Origin: Saccharopolyspora kobensis
Lineage (GTDB): Bacteria; Actinomycetota; Actinomycetes; Mycobacteriales; Pseudonocardiaceae
Direction: 5' to 3'
Assembly: GCF_900108315.1 (NCBI RefSeq)
Contig: NZ_FNVB01000006.1
Location: forward strand, 18,170 to 82,169
DNA: 64,000 nt
Under the pieces are notes generated by a model that saw nothing but the letters and a program-made list of their open reading frames with translations, did no database searches and was not told the DNA's origin. Of this stretch, positions 47,891 to 56,504 are shown piece by piece. Within the stretch, counting starts at the first letter, position 1. Every line of letters begins with the position of its first letter. Position numbers and translations under genes: made by a program.

Positions 47891-48565
47891 GTGGACGAGA
47901 CCCTGGCCCGGGCCGGCATCTTCCAAGGAGTGGAGCCGGCCGCGGCGGAGGCCCTGGCACAGTCGCTGGAACCGGTTGAGTTCCCGCGCGGGCACGTGAT
48001 CTTCGCCGAGGGCGAGCCGGGTGACCGGCTCTACATCATTCAGTCCGGCAAGGTGAAGCTCGGGCGCAAGTCCCCGGACGGCAGGGAGAACCTGCTGGCG
48101 ATCATGGGACCGTCGGACATGTTCGGCGAGCTGTCCATCTTCGACCCCGGTCCGCGGACGTCGACGGCGACCACGGTCACCGAGGTCCGCGCGCTGAGCA
48201 TGGACCGCTCCGCGCTGCGGCAGTGGATCGGCACCCGGCCGGAGATCGCCGAGCAGCTGCTCCGCGTGGTGGCCCGCCGCTTGCGGCGCACCAACGGCAT
48301 GCTGGCGGACCTGATCTTCACCGACGTGCCTGGCCGCGTGGCCAAGGCGCTGCTGCAGCTCGCGCAGCGCTTCGGCAGCCAGGAGGCGGGTCTGCTGCGG
48401 GTCACCCACGACCTGACGCAGGAAGAGATCGCGCAGTACGTCGGCGCTTCCCGGGAGACCGTGAACAAGGCGCTGGCCGACTTCGCGCACCGCGGTTGGC
48501 TGCGGCTCGAGGGCAAGAGCGTCCTCATCCTCGACCCGGAGCGGCTCGCTCGCCGCGCCCGCTGA
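47891..48565 (+). CDS. crp: Crp/Fnr-family cAMP receptor protein
   Basis: A protein of 224 residues. The cyclic-nucleotide pocket is seen as [20 protein letters not shown], with the Glu and Arg that bind cAMP. The C-terminal winged helix is [20 protein letters not shown]. It corresponds to M. tuberculosis Crp and Corynebacterium GlxR, global regulators. GTG 47891 is the start, with GGAGGGA upstream. Confidence 0.95.
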   Translation: MDETLARAGIFQGVEPAAAEALAQSLEPVEFPRGHVIFAEGEPGDRLYIIQSGKVKLGRKSPDGRENLLAIMGPSDMFGELSIFDPGPRTSTATTVTEVRALSMDRSALRQWIGTRPEIAEQLLRVVARRLRRTNGMLADLIFTDVPGRVAKALLQLAQRFGSQEAGLLRVTHDLTQEEIAQYVGASRETVNKALADFAHRGWLRLEGKSVLILDPERLARRAR

Positions 48566-48608
48566 TCGAAGCCGCAACGCGCGCGAACTGACGCGCGTCG
48601 GCCGACGG

Positions 48609-48628
48609 ATCCGGGATCTTTCCCGGAT
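48609..48628 (+). terminator. hairpin after crp
   Basis: ATCCGGGA pairs with TCCCGGAT around TCTT, followed by TCTTC, 43 bases after the crp stop. Confidence 0.6.
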
Positions 48629-48734
48629 TCTTCAGTCGACGCGCGCTTTTGCGTGCCCGGATGTCGGTCGTTTTGCCGTCCCGCGCCCTCCGCGCCTGGT
48701 ATGAACTGGGTGCAACCGGATCTTGGGGGCAGGC

Positions 48735-48992
48735 ATGTACTGGATCGGATTGATCGCAGGGCTCGGAGTGCTCGTGGCGCTGCTCGCGCTCGTGGCGCGT
48801 TCCCGCGGCGCGCGGCGGGCGAACCCGCGGAAGCGCGCCCGGTCGGGCGGCGGGGGTTACAGCGGCGACTCGGCCGTCTACAGCGACGGCGGTTGGGGCG
48901 GCGACTCCGGCGGCAGCGACTCCGGCGGTTGGGGCGGCGGTGACTCCGGTGGCGGAGGCGGCGACTCGGGCGGCGGAGGCGGTGGCGACTGA
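48735..48992 (+). CDS. membrane protein with Gly/Ser-rich tail
   Basis: A protein of 85 residues: a single N-terminal membrane helix (IGLIAGLGVLVALLALVA), a basic turn (RRANPRKRAR) and a tail made of Gly, Ser, Asp and Trp (GGWGGDSGGSDSGGWGGGDS). The start at 48735 has GGGGGCAGG upstream. Such flexible tails occur on small surface-associated proteins of actinomycetes; no function is known. Confidence 0.65.
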   Translation: MYWIGLIAGLGVLVALLALVARSRGARRANPRKRARSGGGGYSGDSAVYSDGGWGGDSGGSDSGGWGGGDSGGGGGDSGGGGGGD

Positions 48993-49009
48993 GGTCGCCC
49001 CAGACGTGC

Positions 49010-49053
49010 GAAGGGGCTGGGCGCCACCCCCGACGCGGCGCTCCAGCCCCTTC
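49010..49053 (+). terminator. Rho-independent-like terminator
   Basis: GAAGGGGCTGG pairs with CCAGCCCCTTC (11 bp), with an inner GCGCC/GGCGC stem; it follows the Gly-rich protein gene. Confidence 0.75.
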
Positions 49054-49376
49054 ACATGTGCGTGGTTAATCCCCCGACGACCAACCACGCTCCCCCGATC
49101 CTCCAGTGCTTCGGCCCCGAATCCTCGACACCGGAGGAAAGCTCCGTACCTTCGACGATGCTGGACGACGGGTGTCGCCAGCAAGGCCCCTCTCACCTTT
49201 CAGGACGCAGCCAGTCAGCGCCTGGTTGCAGAGTTCACCCGTTCCGGCTAGCCCTCGGCAAGTGTGCCTCGTCCGCGAGCCCGGCGAACCGGGCCGAAAG
49301 TCCCCTCTTGCCCCAGGTGGTCGTGCGCCTCGCCGCTGGTGAGCGCCGCGTGAGCCGAATTACCCGCGCTCAGGTT
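49054..49376. other. intergenic, no gene seen
   Basis: About 320 bases between the terminator and the MFS gene. I see no coding frame with actinomycete codon bias and no RNA fold that stands out. Confidence 0.5.
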
Positions 49377-49407
49377 GGTACTGGCGTACCAGTATCTGGA
49401 TACTGGT
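49377..49407. promoter_or_regulatory. nested palindromes just before the MFS gene
   Basis: GGTAC/GTACC (49377-49390) overlaps ACCAGTAT/ATACTGGT around CTGG (49388-49407), ending four bases before the GTG start. The AT-rich second palindrome is a likely operator for a repressor encoded elsewhere, since no regulator gene adjoins it. Confidence 0.65.
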
Positions 49408-49411
49408 CTGC

Positions 49412-50644
49412 GTGTCCCAATCCGCGTCCCTCGCCGACTACCGCACCGCTCTGACCGCACCCGGCGCCCGCGGACCGGTCATCACCTCGCTGCTCGGCCG
49501 GCTGCCGATCGCCATGGTCGGCCTCGCCCTGATGCTCTACGTGCAGCGCGAGACCGGCTCCTTCGCCGCCGCAGGCCTGGTCTCGGCGGGTGCGCTCATC
49601 GGCGTCGCGTGCGGATCGGTCGCGCAGGGCCGGATCATGGACCGGGTCGGACCGACGAAGCCGCTCTACGTGATGTCCGCGGTGTTCGCCGCCCTGGTGA
49701 CCGTCGAGGTGCTGGTCATCGAGGCGCACGCCCCGGTGGCGCTGATGACCGGGCTCGCGTTCCTGGTCGGGCTCAGCGAGCCGATGGTGGGACCGGCCTC
49801 CCGCGCCCTGTGGTCGCAGCTGCTGCCGCCCGGCCCGGCGCGCAACGCGGCCTACTCCTACGAAGCGATCAGCATGGAGACGTTCTTCATCCTGGGGCCG
49901 GGGCTGGCCGGGCTGATGGTCGCGATGCCGTGGCCGGGGACCGGGGTCGTCGTCGGCGCGGCCTGCATGGTGCTGGGCAGCGTCGGCTTCGCCTCGACGC
50001 GCGCCGCGCGCGCCCAGCGTCCGGAGCGCAAGCAGGGCGGCACCAGCCTGCTCGGCGCGATCGCCAGCCCGGGCATGCGGACGGTGGCGCTGGCCGCGCT
50101 GGGCTTCGGCACCTTGATCGGGTTCATCGAGGTCGGTGTGCCCGCCGCAGCCGTCGAAGCCGGCTACCCGACCGCAGGCGGTCTGCTGCTGAGCGTGCTG
50201 TCGATCAGTTCGGTGATCGTGGGCGTCCTGTACGGGCTGCGCCCGTGGCCGCGCCCGATGCACCTGCGCCTGCCCGCGCTGCTGTTCGGCTTCGCCGGGC
50301 TGCTCGCGCTGCTGGCACTGCCCAGCTCGCTGTGGGGCCTGTGCATCGCGCTGCTGGTGGTGGGCAGCCTGATCACCCCGCAGTCCACGGCGCACTCGAT
50401 GGCGATCGAGATCGCCGCGCCGGAGGGCACCGCGACCGAGGCGTTCGGCTGGGTGGTCACCTCCGTGACGCTCGGCGCGGCCATCGGGCAGTCGGTCAGC
50501 GGCCAGCTGGTCGAGCTCAGCGGCCCGGCCGCGTCGTTCCTGGCCGCGAGTGCGGTGGGCATCGCCGTCGCGGCGGTCCTCTGGCTGCGCCGCCGAACCC
50601 TCCTGACGACGACGCGCAACGACGTCTCGCTGGCCGGAGTCTGA
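49412..50644 (+). CDS. MFS transporter
   Basis: A membrane protein of 410 residues with about 12 helices and the loop 2-3 signature in AQGRIMDRVGPTKPLYVMSA. The sequence resembles drug-efflux or sugar-efflux MFS proteins of actinomycetes (SEPMVGPASRALWSQLLP). The GTG start directly follows the palindromes described above, so a leaderless or very short-leader message is likely. Substrate unknown. Confidence 0.88.
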   Translation: MSQSASLADYRTALTAPGARGPVITSLLGRLPIAMVGLALMLYVQRETGSFAAAGLVSAGALIGVACGSVAQGRIMDRVGPTKPLYVMSAVFAALVTVEVLVIEAHAPVALMTGLAFLVGLSEPMVGPASRALWSQLLPPGPARNAAYSYEAISMETFFILGPGLAGLMVAMPWPGTGVVVGAACMVLGSVGFASTRAARAQRPERKQGGTSLLGAIASPGMRTVALAALGFGTLIGFIEVGVPAAAVEAGYPTAGGLLLSVLSISSVIVGVLYGLRPWPRPMHLRLPALLFGFAGLLALLALPSSLWGLCIALLVVGSLITPQSTAHSMAIEIAAPEGTATEAFGWVVTSVTLGAAIGQSVSGQLVELSGPAASFLAASAVGIAVAAVLWLRRRTLLTTTRNDVSLAGV

Positions 50645-50665
50645 CCCGTTCGCGCAGGTCAAGGA

Positions 50666-50709
50666 CCGTGAGCGTTTCGAGGGGCTATGGCACCCCAAAC
50701 CACTCACGG
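50666..50709. repeat. GTGAG/CTCAC stem-loop, family 2, copy 1
   Basis: CCGTGAG pairs with CTCACGG, and the inner part pairs as GGGG/CCCC around CTATGG. It lies between the convergent MFS and MBL genes. The same design occurs at 53608, 56455 and 62785. Confidence 0.85.
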
Positions 50710-50731
50710 GCTTTTACCAGCAGAAACCTCG

Positions 50732-51520
50732 CTACTTGGCTTCCTGGAGATAGGTGAGCTGGGCGCGGACCGTCAGATCCGCGGCGGGCCAGACCGCTCG
50801 GTCCACGTCCGCGTAGACCAGCTCCACCACCTGGCGCGGGGTGGCGCCGGGACCGAGATCGGCGAGCGCCGCGCGAACCTGGTCCAAGCGCTGGTTGCGG
50901 TGCCGCAGGTAGTGCGTCGCGATCGCCCGGACGTCCGGCAGGTCGGGACCGTGGCCGGGGAGCACGCGCATGCCCTCCGGGAGGTCGGCCAGGCGGCGCA
51001 GCGAGTCGAGGTAGGAGCCCAGGTGGCCGTCCGGGTGGGCGACCACCGTCGTGCCGCGGCCGAGGACGCTGTCGCCGGTGAACACCGCCGGTTCGTCGTG
51101 GTCGACCGCGAAGCAGACCGAGTCCGCCGTGTGGCCCGCCGTGGCGAGCACGCGCAGCTCCAGCCCGCCCGCCTCGATGACCTCGCCGTCGCGGAGCGGA
51201 GCCGCTCCTCGGCACAGCGCCGGGTCCAGGGCGCGCACCGGAGCGCCGGTGAGCTCCACGAACCGCTCGACGCCGTCGGTGTGGTCGCCGTGGTGGTGGG
51301 TCAGCAGCACCAGCGACACCGGACCGTGGTCGGCGACCCGCCGCAGGTGCTCGGCGTCCTCCGGTCCCGGGTCGATCACCACGCGGCCGACCGCGTCCGG
51401 CTCGCCCACCACCCAGGTGTTGGTGCCCTCCAGCGTCATCGGCGACGGGTTGTGCGCCAGCAGCACCGACGCGTACCGGGTGACCGGGCGCAGCGTGGCG
51501 TAGGCGGGGTGCTCGGTCAC
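50732..51520 (-). CDS. MBL-fold hydrolase (Rv3677c-like)
   Basis: A protein of 262 residues with the metal motif LTHHHGDHTDG, GHTADSVCF, FTGDSVLGRG and LPGHGP. A C-terminal helical part follows (LRHRNQRLDQVRAALADL), as in LACTB2-like metallo-hydrolases, some of which act on RNA. The GTG start at 51520 overlaps the stop of the NUDIX gene (GTGA). Substrate unknown. Confidence 0.9.
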   Translation of the reverse strand: MTEHPAYATLRPVTRYASVLLAHNPSPMTLEGTNTWVVGEPDAVGRVVIDPGPEDAEHLRRVADHGPVSLVLLTHHHGDHTDGVERFVELTGAPVRALDPALCRGAAPLRDGEVIEAGGLELRVLATAGHTADSVCFAVDHDEPAVFTGDSVLGRGTTVVAHPDGHLGSYLDSLRRLADLPEGMRVLPGHGPDLPDVRAIATHYLRHRNQRLDQVRAALADLGPGATPRQVVELVYADVDRAVWPAADLTVRAQLTYLQEAK

Positions 51521-52347
51521 TTCGCCTCCTCGAACCCGGGTTCGCCGGGCAGCAGCACGTGCCAGCGCCCGTCGCGCTGGACCAGCTTCGGGATGATCTT
51601 CGCCAGCGTCCGCTCGGCTTCCAGCGCGGTGCCCGTGCCGCCGTGCTCGGCGAGTTCTTCCAGCGTGACGCGGGTCGGCGGGAGCAGGTGGCAGCGGCCG
51701 TCGGCGAAGTCCGCCAGCGCCTGCCGCGGTGTCGCCCAGTACGCCTCGACCGCCTCGGACGTGCTCCCGTCGGCCTGCTGGCCGGTGGGCATCGCGGCGA
51801 GGAAGAAGCGCGTGTCGTAGCGGCGCGGTTCGCCTTCCGGGGTCACCCAGTTCGACCACGGGCGGAGCAGATCCGCGCGCAGGACGAGGCCCTCGCCCGC
51901 CAGGAACTCCGCCAGCGAGAGGTCGCGGGCGACGAGCGCCGCTCGTGCCGCGGCGTAGTGGCCGGTGTCGCCGACCAGCGTCGCGGCGTCCGGACCGGCG
52001 AGCAGCACGCCGGACTCCTCGAACGTCTCGCGGACGGCCGCGCACACCAGCGCCCGCGCGGTTTCCGGCGTGCAGCCGAAGCGCTGCGCCCACCAGTCCG
52101 GCTCGGGCCCGTGCCAGGACACCGAGACGTCCGCGTCGCGCGGATCGACCCCGCCACCGGGGAAGACGGTCATCCCGGCGGCGAAGGCCATGCCCTTGAC
52201 CCGCTTCTGCAGGAAGACCTCTAGACCCGCGGAGCCGTCCCTGACCAGCATCACGGTCGCCGCGTCCTTCGGCGCGACCGCTCGACCTGCGGGCACTTCG
52301 GGCGCGAATCCCGTTGGCAGGGAGCGATCTCCGGGATCTAACACCAT
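51517..52347 (-). CDS. NUDIX hydrolase
   Basis: A protein of 276 residues. The Nudix motif is split by a long insert: MTVFPGGGVDPRDAD and, about 40 residues on, AAVRETFEESGVLLAG. This is the plan of the NUDT19-like family, which includes CoA and acyl-CoA diphosphatases. The start ATG 52347 is the first in a good context; the frame is open far upstream but without coding character. It forms a coupled pair with the MBL gene. Confidence 0.85.
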   Translation of the reverse strand: MVLDPGDRSLPTGFAPEVPAGRAVAPKDAATVMLVRDGSAGLEVFLQKRVKGMAFAAGMTVFPGGGVDPRDADVSVSWHGPEPDWWAQRFGCTPETARALVCAAVRETFEESGVLLAGPDAATLVGDTGHYAAARAALVARDLSLAEFLAGEGLVLRADLLRPWSNWVTPEGEPRRYDTRFFLAAMPTGQQADGSTSEAVEAYWATPRQALADFADGRCHLLPPTRVTLEELAEHGGTGTALEAERTLAKIIPKLVQRDGRWHVLLPGEPGFEEAK

Positions 52348-52662
52348 GCCGGACACAGTACCGCCCCGCCGCGATCTCCAGGGTGGTCGCGATCCGGGGT
52401 GACCCCGCGTTTTCGGGGTTTCTCGTGGCTGGGTCGCGCCCATGGTGCGGTTGGTTGGGAGCAGGGACTCGGACTCAGGGCGCGACGAGGTCGTCCTGAG
52501 CGGGTTGTGCGCCGGTTCTGCCCTTGGTGGTGGCTGACCGGGCGTGATGGGCTGCTGGTTCCGGGCGAACCGACACCCCGCGACGCCCGGCCGGACCTTG
52601 CCCGAGCTCTGGGTGCACCCCGGCTGCCGCGAGCGCACCGGGGCATCGGCACCATTGGCGGC
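52348..52662. other. intergenic, no gene seen
   Basis: 315 bases between divergent genes (NUDIX and oxidoreductase). No RNA gene or coding frame is convincing, although a frame is open throughout upstream of the oxidoreductase. Confidence 0.5.
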
Positions 52663-53550
52663 ATGGGAGAAGCACTGCGGGTCGGCGTGATCGGAGCAGG
52701 ACCTTGGGCGCACCGGGTGCACGCACCTGGACTGCAAGCGCACCGGGGAACGCGGCTGGCTTCGGTGTGGGCGCGGCGGGCCGAAGCGGCCGAAGCCCTC
52801 GCCGGGGAGCACGGGGCGGAAGTGGCCGGCAGCTTCGACGAACTGCTCGGATCCGTCGACGCGGTCGCCTTCGCGGTGCCGCCCGCGGTGCAGGCCGAGC
52901 TGGCACCGCTCGCGGCTCGCGCGGGCAAGCACCTGATCCTGGAGAAGCCGCTGGCCGACGACCTGGCCGGGGCGGAAGCGATCGTCGACGCGGTGACCGG
53001 GTCCGGCGTGGCGGCGCTGCTGATGCTCACCCGCCGGTTCGACCCGGGAGTGCAGAGGTGGCTCGCGGATCTGCCCGACCTCGGCAGCTTCCAGGGCGCG
53101 ACCGGCCGCTGGCTGGCGGGAGGCCTGCTGGCGGGCGACTACGCGGCGTCGCAGTGGCGCCAGCAGGACGACGGCGCGCTGATCGACGCCGGTCCGCACG
53201 CGATCGACCTGCTCGACGCGGCGCTCGGCGACATCGAGCAGGTGCACTTCGCCCACCGCGGCGCGGACGGGCTCTGGCAGCTGGTGTTCGGCCACGAGGG
53301 CGGCACGACCAGCACGCTGACCCTCTCGCTGCGGATGCCGGTGCAGCCGTCGCTGGTGGACTTCGCGGTGTACGGCGAGCACGGCTGCTCCCCGCTGACG
53401 GGTCGCCGCACGGCGGCCCTGGACTGCTACGCGCAGCTGCTCGACAACCTGCTGGTGATGATCCGCGAGAAGCGCGTGGAGCACCCCTGCGGCGTCCACC
53501 GGGGCCTGCACCTGCAGCGCGTCATCGCCGCCATCCTCAAGGCCCGCTGA
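52663..53550 (+). CDS. Gfo/Idh/MocA-family oxidoreductase
   Basis: A protein of 295 residues. The N-terminal Rossmann fold starts LRVGVIGAGPWAHRVHAPGL, then HLILEKPLADDLAGAEAIVD with the conserved EKP, and GALIDAGPHAIDLLDAALGD carries the family's catalytic Asp/His. These NAD(P)-dependent enzymes mostly act on sugars or inositols. The ATG 52663 fits the start of the Rossmann fold; the longer frame adds non-family sequence. Confidence 0.9.
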   Translation: MGEALRVGVIGAGPWAHRVHAPGLQAHRGTRLASVWARRAEAAEALAGEHGAEVAGSFDELLGSVDAVAFAVPPAVQAELAPLAARAGKHLILEKPLADDLAGAEAIVDAVTGSGVAALLMLTRRFDPGVQRWLADLPDLGSFQGATGRWLAGGLLAGDYAASQWRQQDDGALIDAGPHAIDLLDAALGDIEQVHFAHRGADGLWQLVFGHEGGTTSTLTLSLRMPVQPSLVDFAVYGEHGCSPLTGRRTAALDCYAQLLDNLLVMIREKRVEHPCGVHRGLHLQRVIAAILKAR

Positions 53551-53590
53551 GCGGCCCGCCGAGCCCGCGCGATCCCGTTCGGCGGCCCGG

Positions 53591-53668
53591 TTTCCGCTGG
53601 TGGTGGACCGTGAGTGGTTTGGGGGGCTATAGCACCCCAAAACACTCACGGGCACTGAACAGCGGAAA
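53591..53668. repeat. GTGAG/CTCAC stem-loop, family 2, copy 2 with outer stem
   Basis: The inner stem-loop (53608-53651) is CCGTGAG/CTCACGG with GGGG/CCCC. Outside it TTTCCGCTG (53591-53599) pairs with CAGCGGAAA (53660-53668), giving a two-level structure between convergent genes. Confidence 0.85.
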
Positions 53669-53698
53669 CGGAGCCGATAGCGGTGTCGCGGGCTCGGG

Positions 53699-54820
53699 TC
53701 AGGAGCGCTGCTGCTGGGGCGCGTAGGCCTGGTTGTTGGCCGGGGCCGCGCCGATCGGGGGGAAGCCGCCCGTGCCGCCCGGCATGGTCGACGTCCAGCC
53801 CTCCTCGCCGTTCGCCCCGTTCTGGCGGCGCGGCGGCGGGGTGGACCGGTCCTGCTCGCGCTGGGCCAGCTCCTCGTGCAGCTTGCGCAGGAGGTTGCGC
53901 TCCCGGTCGGTCAGCTTCGCGTCGACCGCCGCGGGCACGCGCATCCCCTGCCCCTCGGCCACCGCCTCGGCGCTCCGCGCGAGCGCCGGCTCCGCCGGGG
54001 CTTCCTCGCGCTGCGGCTCCGCCTCGCGCTGCGGCGCGACGCTGTGCCGCCGCTCGCTCTGCTCGCTGCGCGGCTCCGCGACGGGTGCCGCTGGCGCGGC
54101 GGCCGGCGCTTCGCGCTGCTCCGCCACCGGACGCTGCTCAACCGCCGGGCGCTGCTCGACCGGGCGCTGCTCGACGGCCGGGCGTTCTGGGGCCTGCTGT
54201 TCGGCCGCGGCCGCGTCCAGGTGCACGCGGTGGGCCGCGGCGAGGGCTTCGCGGTGGTACTCCGGCAGTTCGGCGCCGCTGTCGAAGACCTCGACCGAGC
54301 AGTTGATGCCGGACCGGCGCAGCGCCTCCAGCAGCTGGTAGGCGATGGCCGCGGTGGAGCCGTCCGCGCCGACCTCGGCGAGCAGGACGCGGCGGGGCAC
54401 TGCGCCGTAGCTGACGCCTGCCGGCGTGCTGCGGGCCGCGCACCACAGGCCGCGCAGGCCGGGGAGGCGACCGGCGACCGGGGCCAGCGCGGCGACCAGG
54501 TCCGCGTCGACCCGGCCCGGGTCGCCGAAGCGGTGCTCGCCGAGCTGCACCGCGTCGACAGCGGTGAGGCGGTCGGCGAGGGCGTGGGCGGAGCGGGTTT
54601 CCTCGAGCACGCGCCGCAGGTGGTGCTGCTCGGTGGTGGTGACCTGGATGCGGCCGGCGATCAGGCAGCCGGTGAGGTACTCGGCCGCGGCCGCCGGGAG
54701 TCCGGCGCCCAGCAGTTCGCGGGCCGAGTTGATCCCGTCGTCGTCCACCCGTCCGGCCATGGCCAGCAAGAGGTTGTGCAGCCGGTCCTCCGGTCCGGCG
54801 CCCTCAGCCACGTGCACCAC
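53699..54820 (-). CDS. hypothetical protein, paralogue A, with low-complexity tail
   Basis: A protein of about 373 residues. GGAGG before GTG 54820 (or 54817) sets the start. The N-terminal 200 residues resemble the next gene upstream (54846-55454) in layout: LHNLLLAMAGRVDDDGINSA, a central Ala/Gly core (RVLLAEVGADGSTAAIAYQL), and SVEVFDSGAELPEYHREALA. Then come VEQRPVEQRP repeats, an acidic/basic stretch and a Gln-rich end. I recognise no family. Confidence 0.7.
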   Translation of the reverse strand: MVHVAEGAGPEDRLHNLLLAMAGRVDDDGINSARELLGAGLPAAAAEYLTGCLIAGRIQVTTTEQHHLRRVLEETRSAHALADRLTAVDAVQLGEHRFGDPGRVDADLVAALAPVAGRLPGLRGLWCAARSTPAGVSYGAVPRRVLLAEVGADGSTAAIAYQLLEALRRSGINCSVEVFDSGAELPEYHREALAAAHRVHLDAAAAEQQAPERPAVEQRPVEQRPAVEQRPVAEQREAPAAAPAAPVAEPRSEQSERRHSVAPQREAEPQREEAPAEPALARSAEAVAEGQGMRVPAAVDAKLTDRERNLLRKLHEELAQREQDRSTPPPRRQNGANGEEGWTSTMPGGTGGFPPIGAAPANNQAYAPQQQRS

Positions 54821-54845
54821 GTTGCCTCCTTCGGATGTCTGCCGC

Positions 54846-55454
54846 TCAACCACGACGACCGGCGAGTTCTTCGGCTCCCGCGCAGACCAGCGCCGATTCG
54901 GCGAGCGCTGCGCGGTGGTAAGCGGTCGGTTCCTGCTCCGGTGAGAGCACTTCGACGCGGGGCTCGGGTTCGCCGAGCGCGCGCAGGACGCGCTGGATCT
55001 CCCCGGTCAGGCCGACGACGTCGGCGGATGCGGTCACCAGCAGCACGAGCTTCGCGGCACCGCCGCCGGTGCTGCGCCAGCTGTTGCGCACCTCCCGGAC
55101 GCCCGGTCGGCTGCGCAGCGTGGCACCGAGCACCAGGAGCGCCGAGTCGGCGACCGGGTTGCCCGGGTTCTCGGTGGTGAACACGTGCTGCGGGGCGGTG
55201 CCGGGTTCTGCGGGCAGAACCGCGTTGACCACCGCGGGGTCGGCTCCCAGCGGGAGCAGCGCTTCGGCCAGCAGCCGGTGCTCGTCGTCTTCGAGGCCGA
55301 TCCGCTCGCGCACCAGCGTGCCCGGGAGCAGCTGCGCGATCACGTCCGCCGCGTCACCGGCGAGCCAGTCGCGAAAGCGCCACAGGTGCTGATCCGGCAA
55401 CCGGTCGGCGAGTCGAAGCAGCAATTCGTGGCACCGCAACTCGTTCTCACGCAC
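54846..55454 (-). CDS. hypothetical protein, paralogue B
   Basis: A protein of about 202 residues. The start is taken as GTG 55454, matching the start of the paralogue; a longer frame to 55592 exists. Shared parts with the next gene are the leading helix (LLLRLADRLPDQHLWRFRDW), TGGGAAKLVLLVTASADVVG and PRVEVLSPEQEPTAYHRAAL. It ends 25 bases before the start of paralogue A, so both are probably in one transcript. Function unknown. Confidence 0.65.
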   Translation of the reverse strand: MRENELRCHELLLRLADRLPDQHLWRFRDWLAGDAADVIAQLLPGTLVRERIGLEDDEHRLLAEALLPLGADPAVVNAVLPAEPGTAPQHVFTTENPGNPVADSALLVLGATLRSRPGVREVRNSWRSTGGGAAKLVLLVTASADVVGLTGEIQRVLRALGEPEPRVEVLSPEQEPTAYHRAALAESALVCAGAEELAGRRG

Positions 55455-55739
55455 CGCCAACGTCGGCCCCTCCAGCCCGTCTCCGTCGATGCGGGTGTCG
55501 CCCGCCGCCCCCCGGCTCTGGTTACACCCGTCCAGGTGAACCTTGGTCGCGTCGGCTCGATCAATCAAGCCCTTGGCCGACCGTTTCGCCACTCACTGGA
55601 ATTGATCACCCCCCGATTGGGCTAACCGGGTCCGGCGAACTCAATCACGAGGTGATCGCAGCGTACTGGTCGCGGTGGCCAGTTCGCGGCCCAGCCGCCG
55701 AAAAACAGTCGTGGATCACCCGACGTGTCGAGAACAAAA
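55455..55739. other. intergenic, no certain gene
   Basis: Between paralogue B and the RidA terminator. It may hold the N-terminal extension of paralogue B and its promoter. No other feature seen. Confidence 0.4.
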
Positions 55740-55770
55740 CGCGGCGTCACCCGGAAAGGGCGACGCCGCG
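55740..55770 (-). terminator. terminator of the ridA unit
   Basis: CGCGGCGTC pairs with GACGCCGCG (9 bp) plus an inner CCC/GGG, 15 bases past the RidA stop. Confidence 0.75.
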
Positions 55771-55784
55771 AAGATCAAATCAGA

Positions 55785-56243
55785 TCATTCGACCTCGACG
55801 ACCAGTTCGACCTCGACCGGCACTCCCAGCGGGAGCTCGGCCACGCCCACCGCCGAGCGAGCGTGCTTGCCCGCGTCGCCGAAGATCTCGCCGAGCACCT
55901 CGGAGGCACCGTTGACCACCGCAGGCTGTCCGGTGAAGCCCTCGGCGGAGGCGACGAATCCGACGACCTTGACGATCCGGACGATCGAGTCCAGCCCGAC
56001 CAGGCCGTCCACCGCCGCGAGCGCGTTCAGCGCGCAGATCCGGGCGTACTGCTTGGCCTCGTCCCCGCTGATCCCGGCGCCGACCTTGCCGGTCGCCGCG
56101 ACCTCGCCCGCCACGATCGGGACCTGGCCGGCGGTGAAGACCAGCGAGCCGCTGCGCACCGCGGGCACGTAGTCGGCGACCGGGGTCACCACCTCCGGCA
56201 GCGGGATGCCCAGCTCCGCCAGGCGATCCGTCCAGCGCCCCAT
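55785..56243 (-). CDS. RidA-family protein (Rv3678c-like)
   Basis: A protein of 152 residues. The start ATG at 56243 lies one base after the stop of the small DUF4177 gene. Family features: GSLVFTAGQVPIVAGEVAAT, YARICALNALAAVDGLVGLD and SAVGVAELPLGVPVEVELVV. It belongs to the YjgF/LPS-induced-tumour-necrosis-like subgroup with a longer N-terminus. A role in imine or enamine detoxification is likely from the family. Confidence 0.88.
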   Translation of the reverse strand: MGRWTDRLAELGIPLPEVVTPVADYVPAVRSGSLVFTAGQVPIVAGEVAATGKVGAGISGDEAKQYARICALNALAAVDGLVGLDSIVRIVKVVGFVASAEGFTGQPAVVNGASEVLGEIFGDAGKHARSAVGVAELPLGVPVEVELVVEVE

Positions 56244-56244
56244 G

Positions 56245-56403
56245 TCAGGCCTCCTTCGGCCGCTTGAGGTAGGCCACCATCTGCTCGCCGGTCGGGCCGG
56301 GCAGCACGGAGACCAGCTCCCAGCCGTCCTCACCCCACTGGTCGAGGATCTGCTTGGTCGCGTGGATCAACAACGGCACGGTCGCGTACTCCCACTTCTG
56401 CAT
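56245..56403 (-). CDS. DUF4177 small protein
   Basis: A protein of 52 residues: MQKWEYATVPLL at the start, then QWGEDGWELVSVLPGP, which is the typical DUF4177 core, and a tail VAYLKRPKEA. It is directly upstream of ridA with one base between, so the two are co-transcribed. The function of the family is unknown. Confidence 0.85.
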   Translation of the reverse strand: MQKWEYATVPLLIHATKQILDQWGEDGWELVSVLPGPTGEQMVAYLKRPKEA

Positions 56404-56454
56404 GCGGGCAGCTTAGGAGACACGTCCCCGGCAGCTGCGGTTGCGGAGGGGGCT

Positions 56455-56496
56455 CGTGAGCACTTCGGGGTTCTGCAGCACCCCGAAACGCTCACG
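56455..56496. repeat. GTGAG/CTCAC stem-loop, family 2, copy 3
   Basis: CGTGAGC and GCTCACG flank CGGGG/CCCCG around a short loop. It lies 8 bases past the rhodanese stop and upstream of the DUF4177 start, both minus strand. Confidence 0.85.
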
Positions 56497-56504
56497 ACTC
56501 GCGG

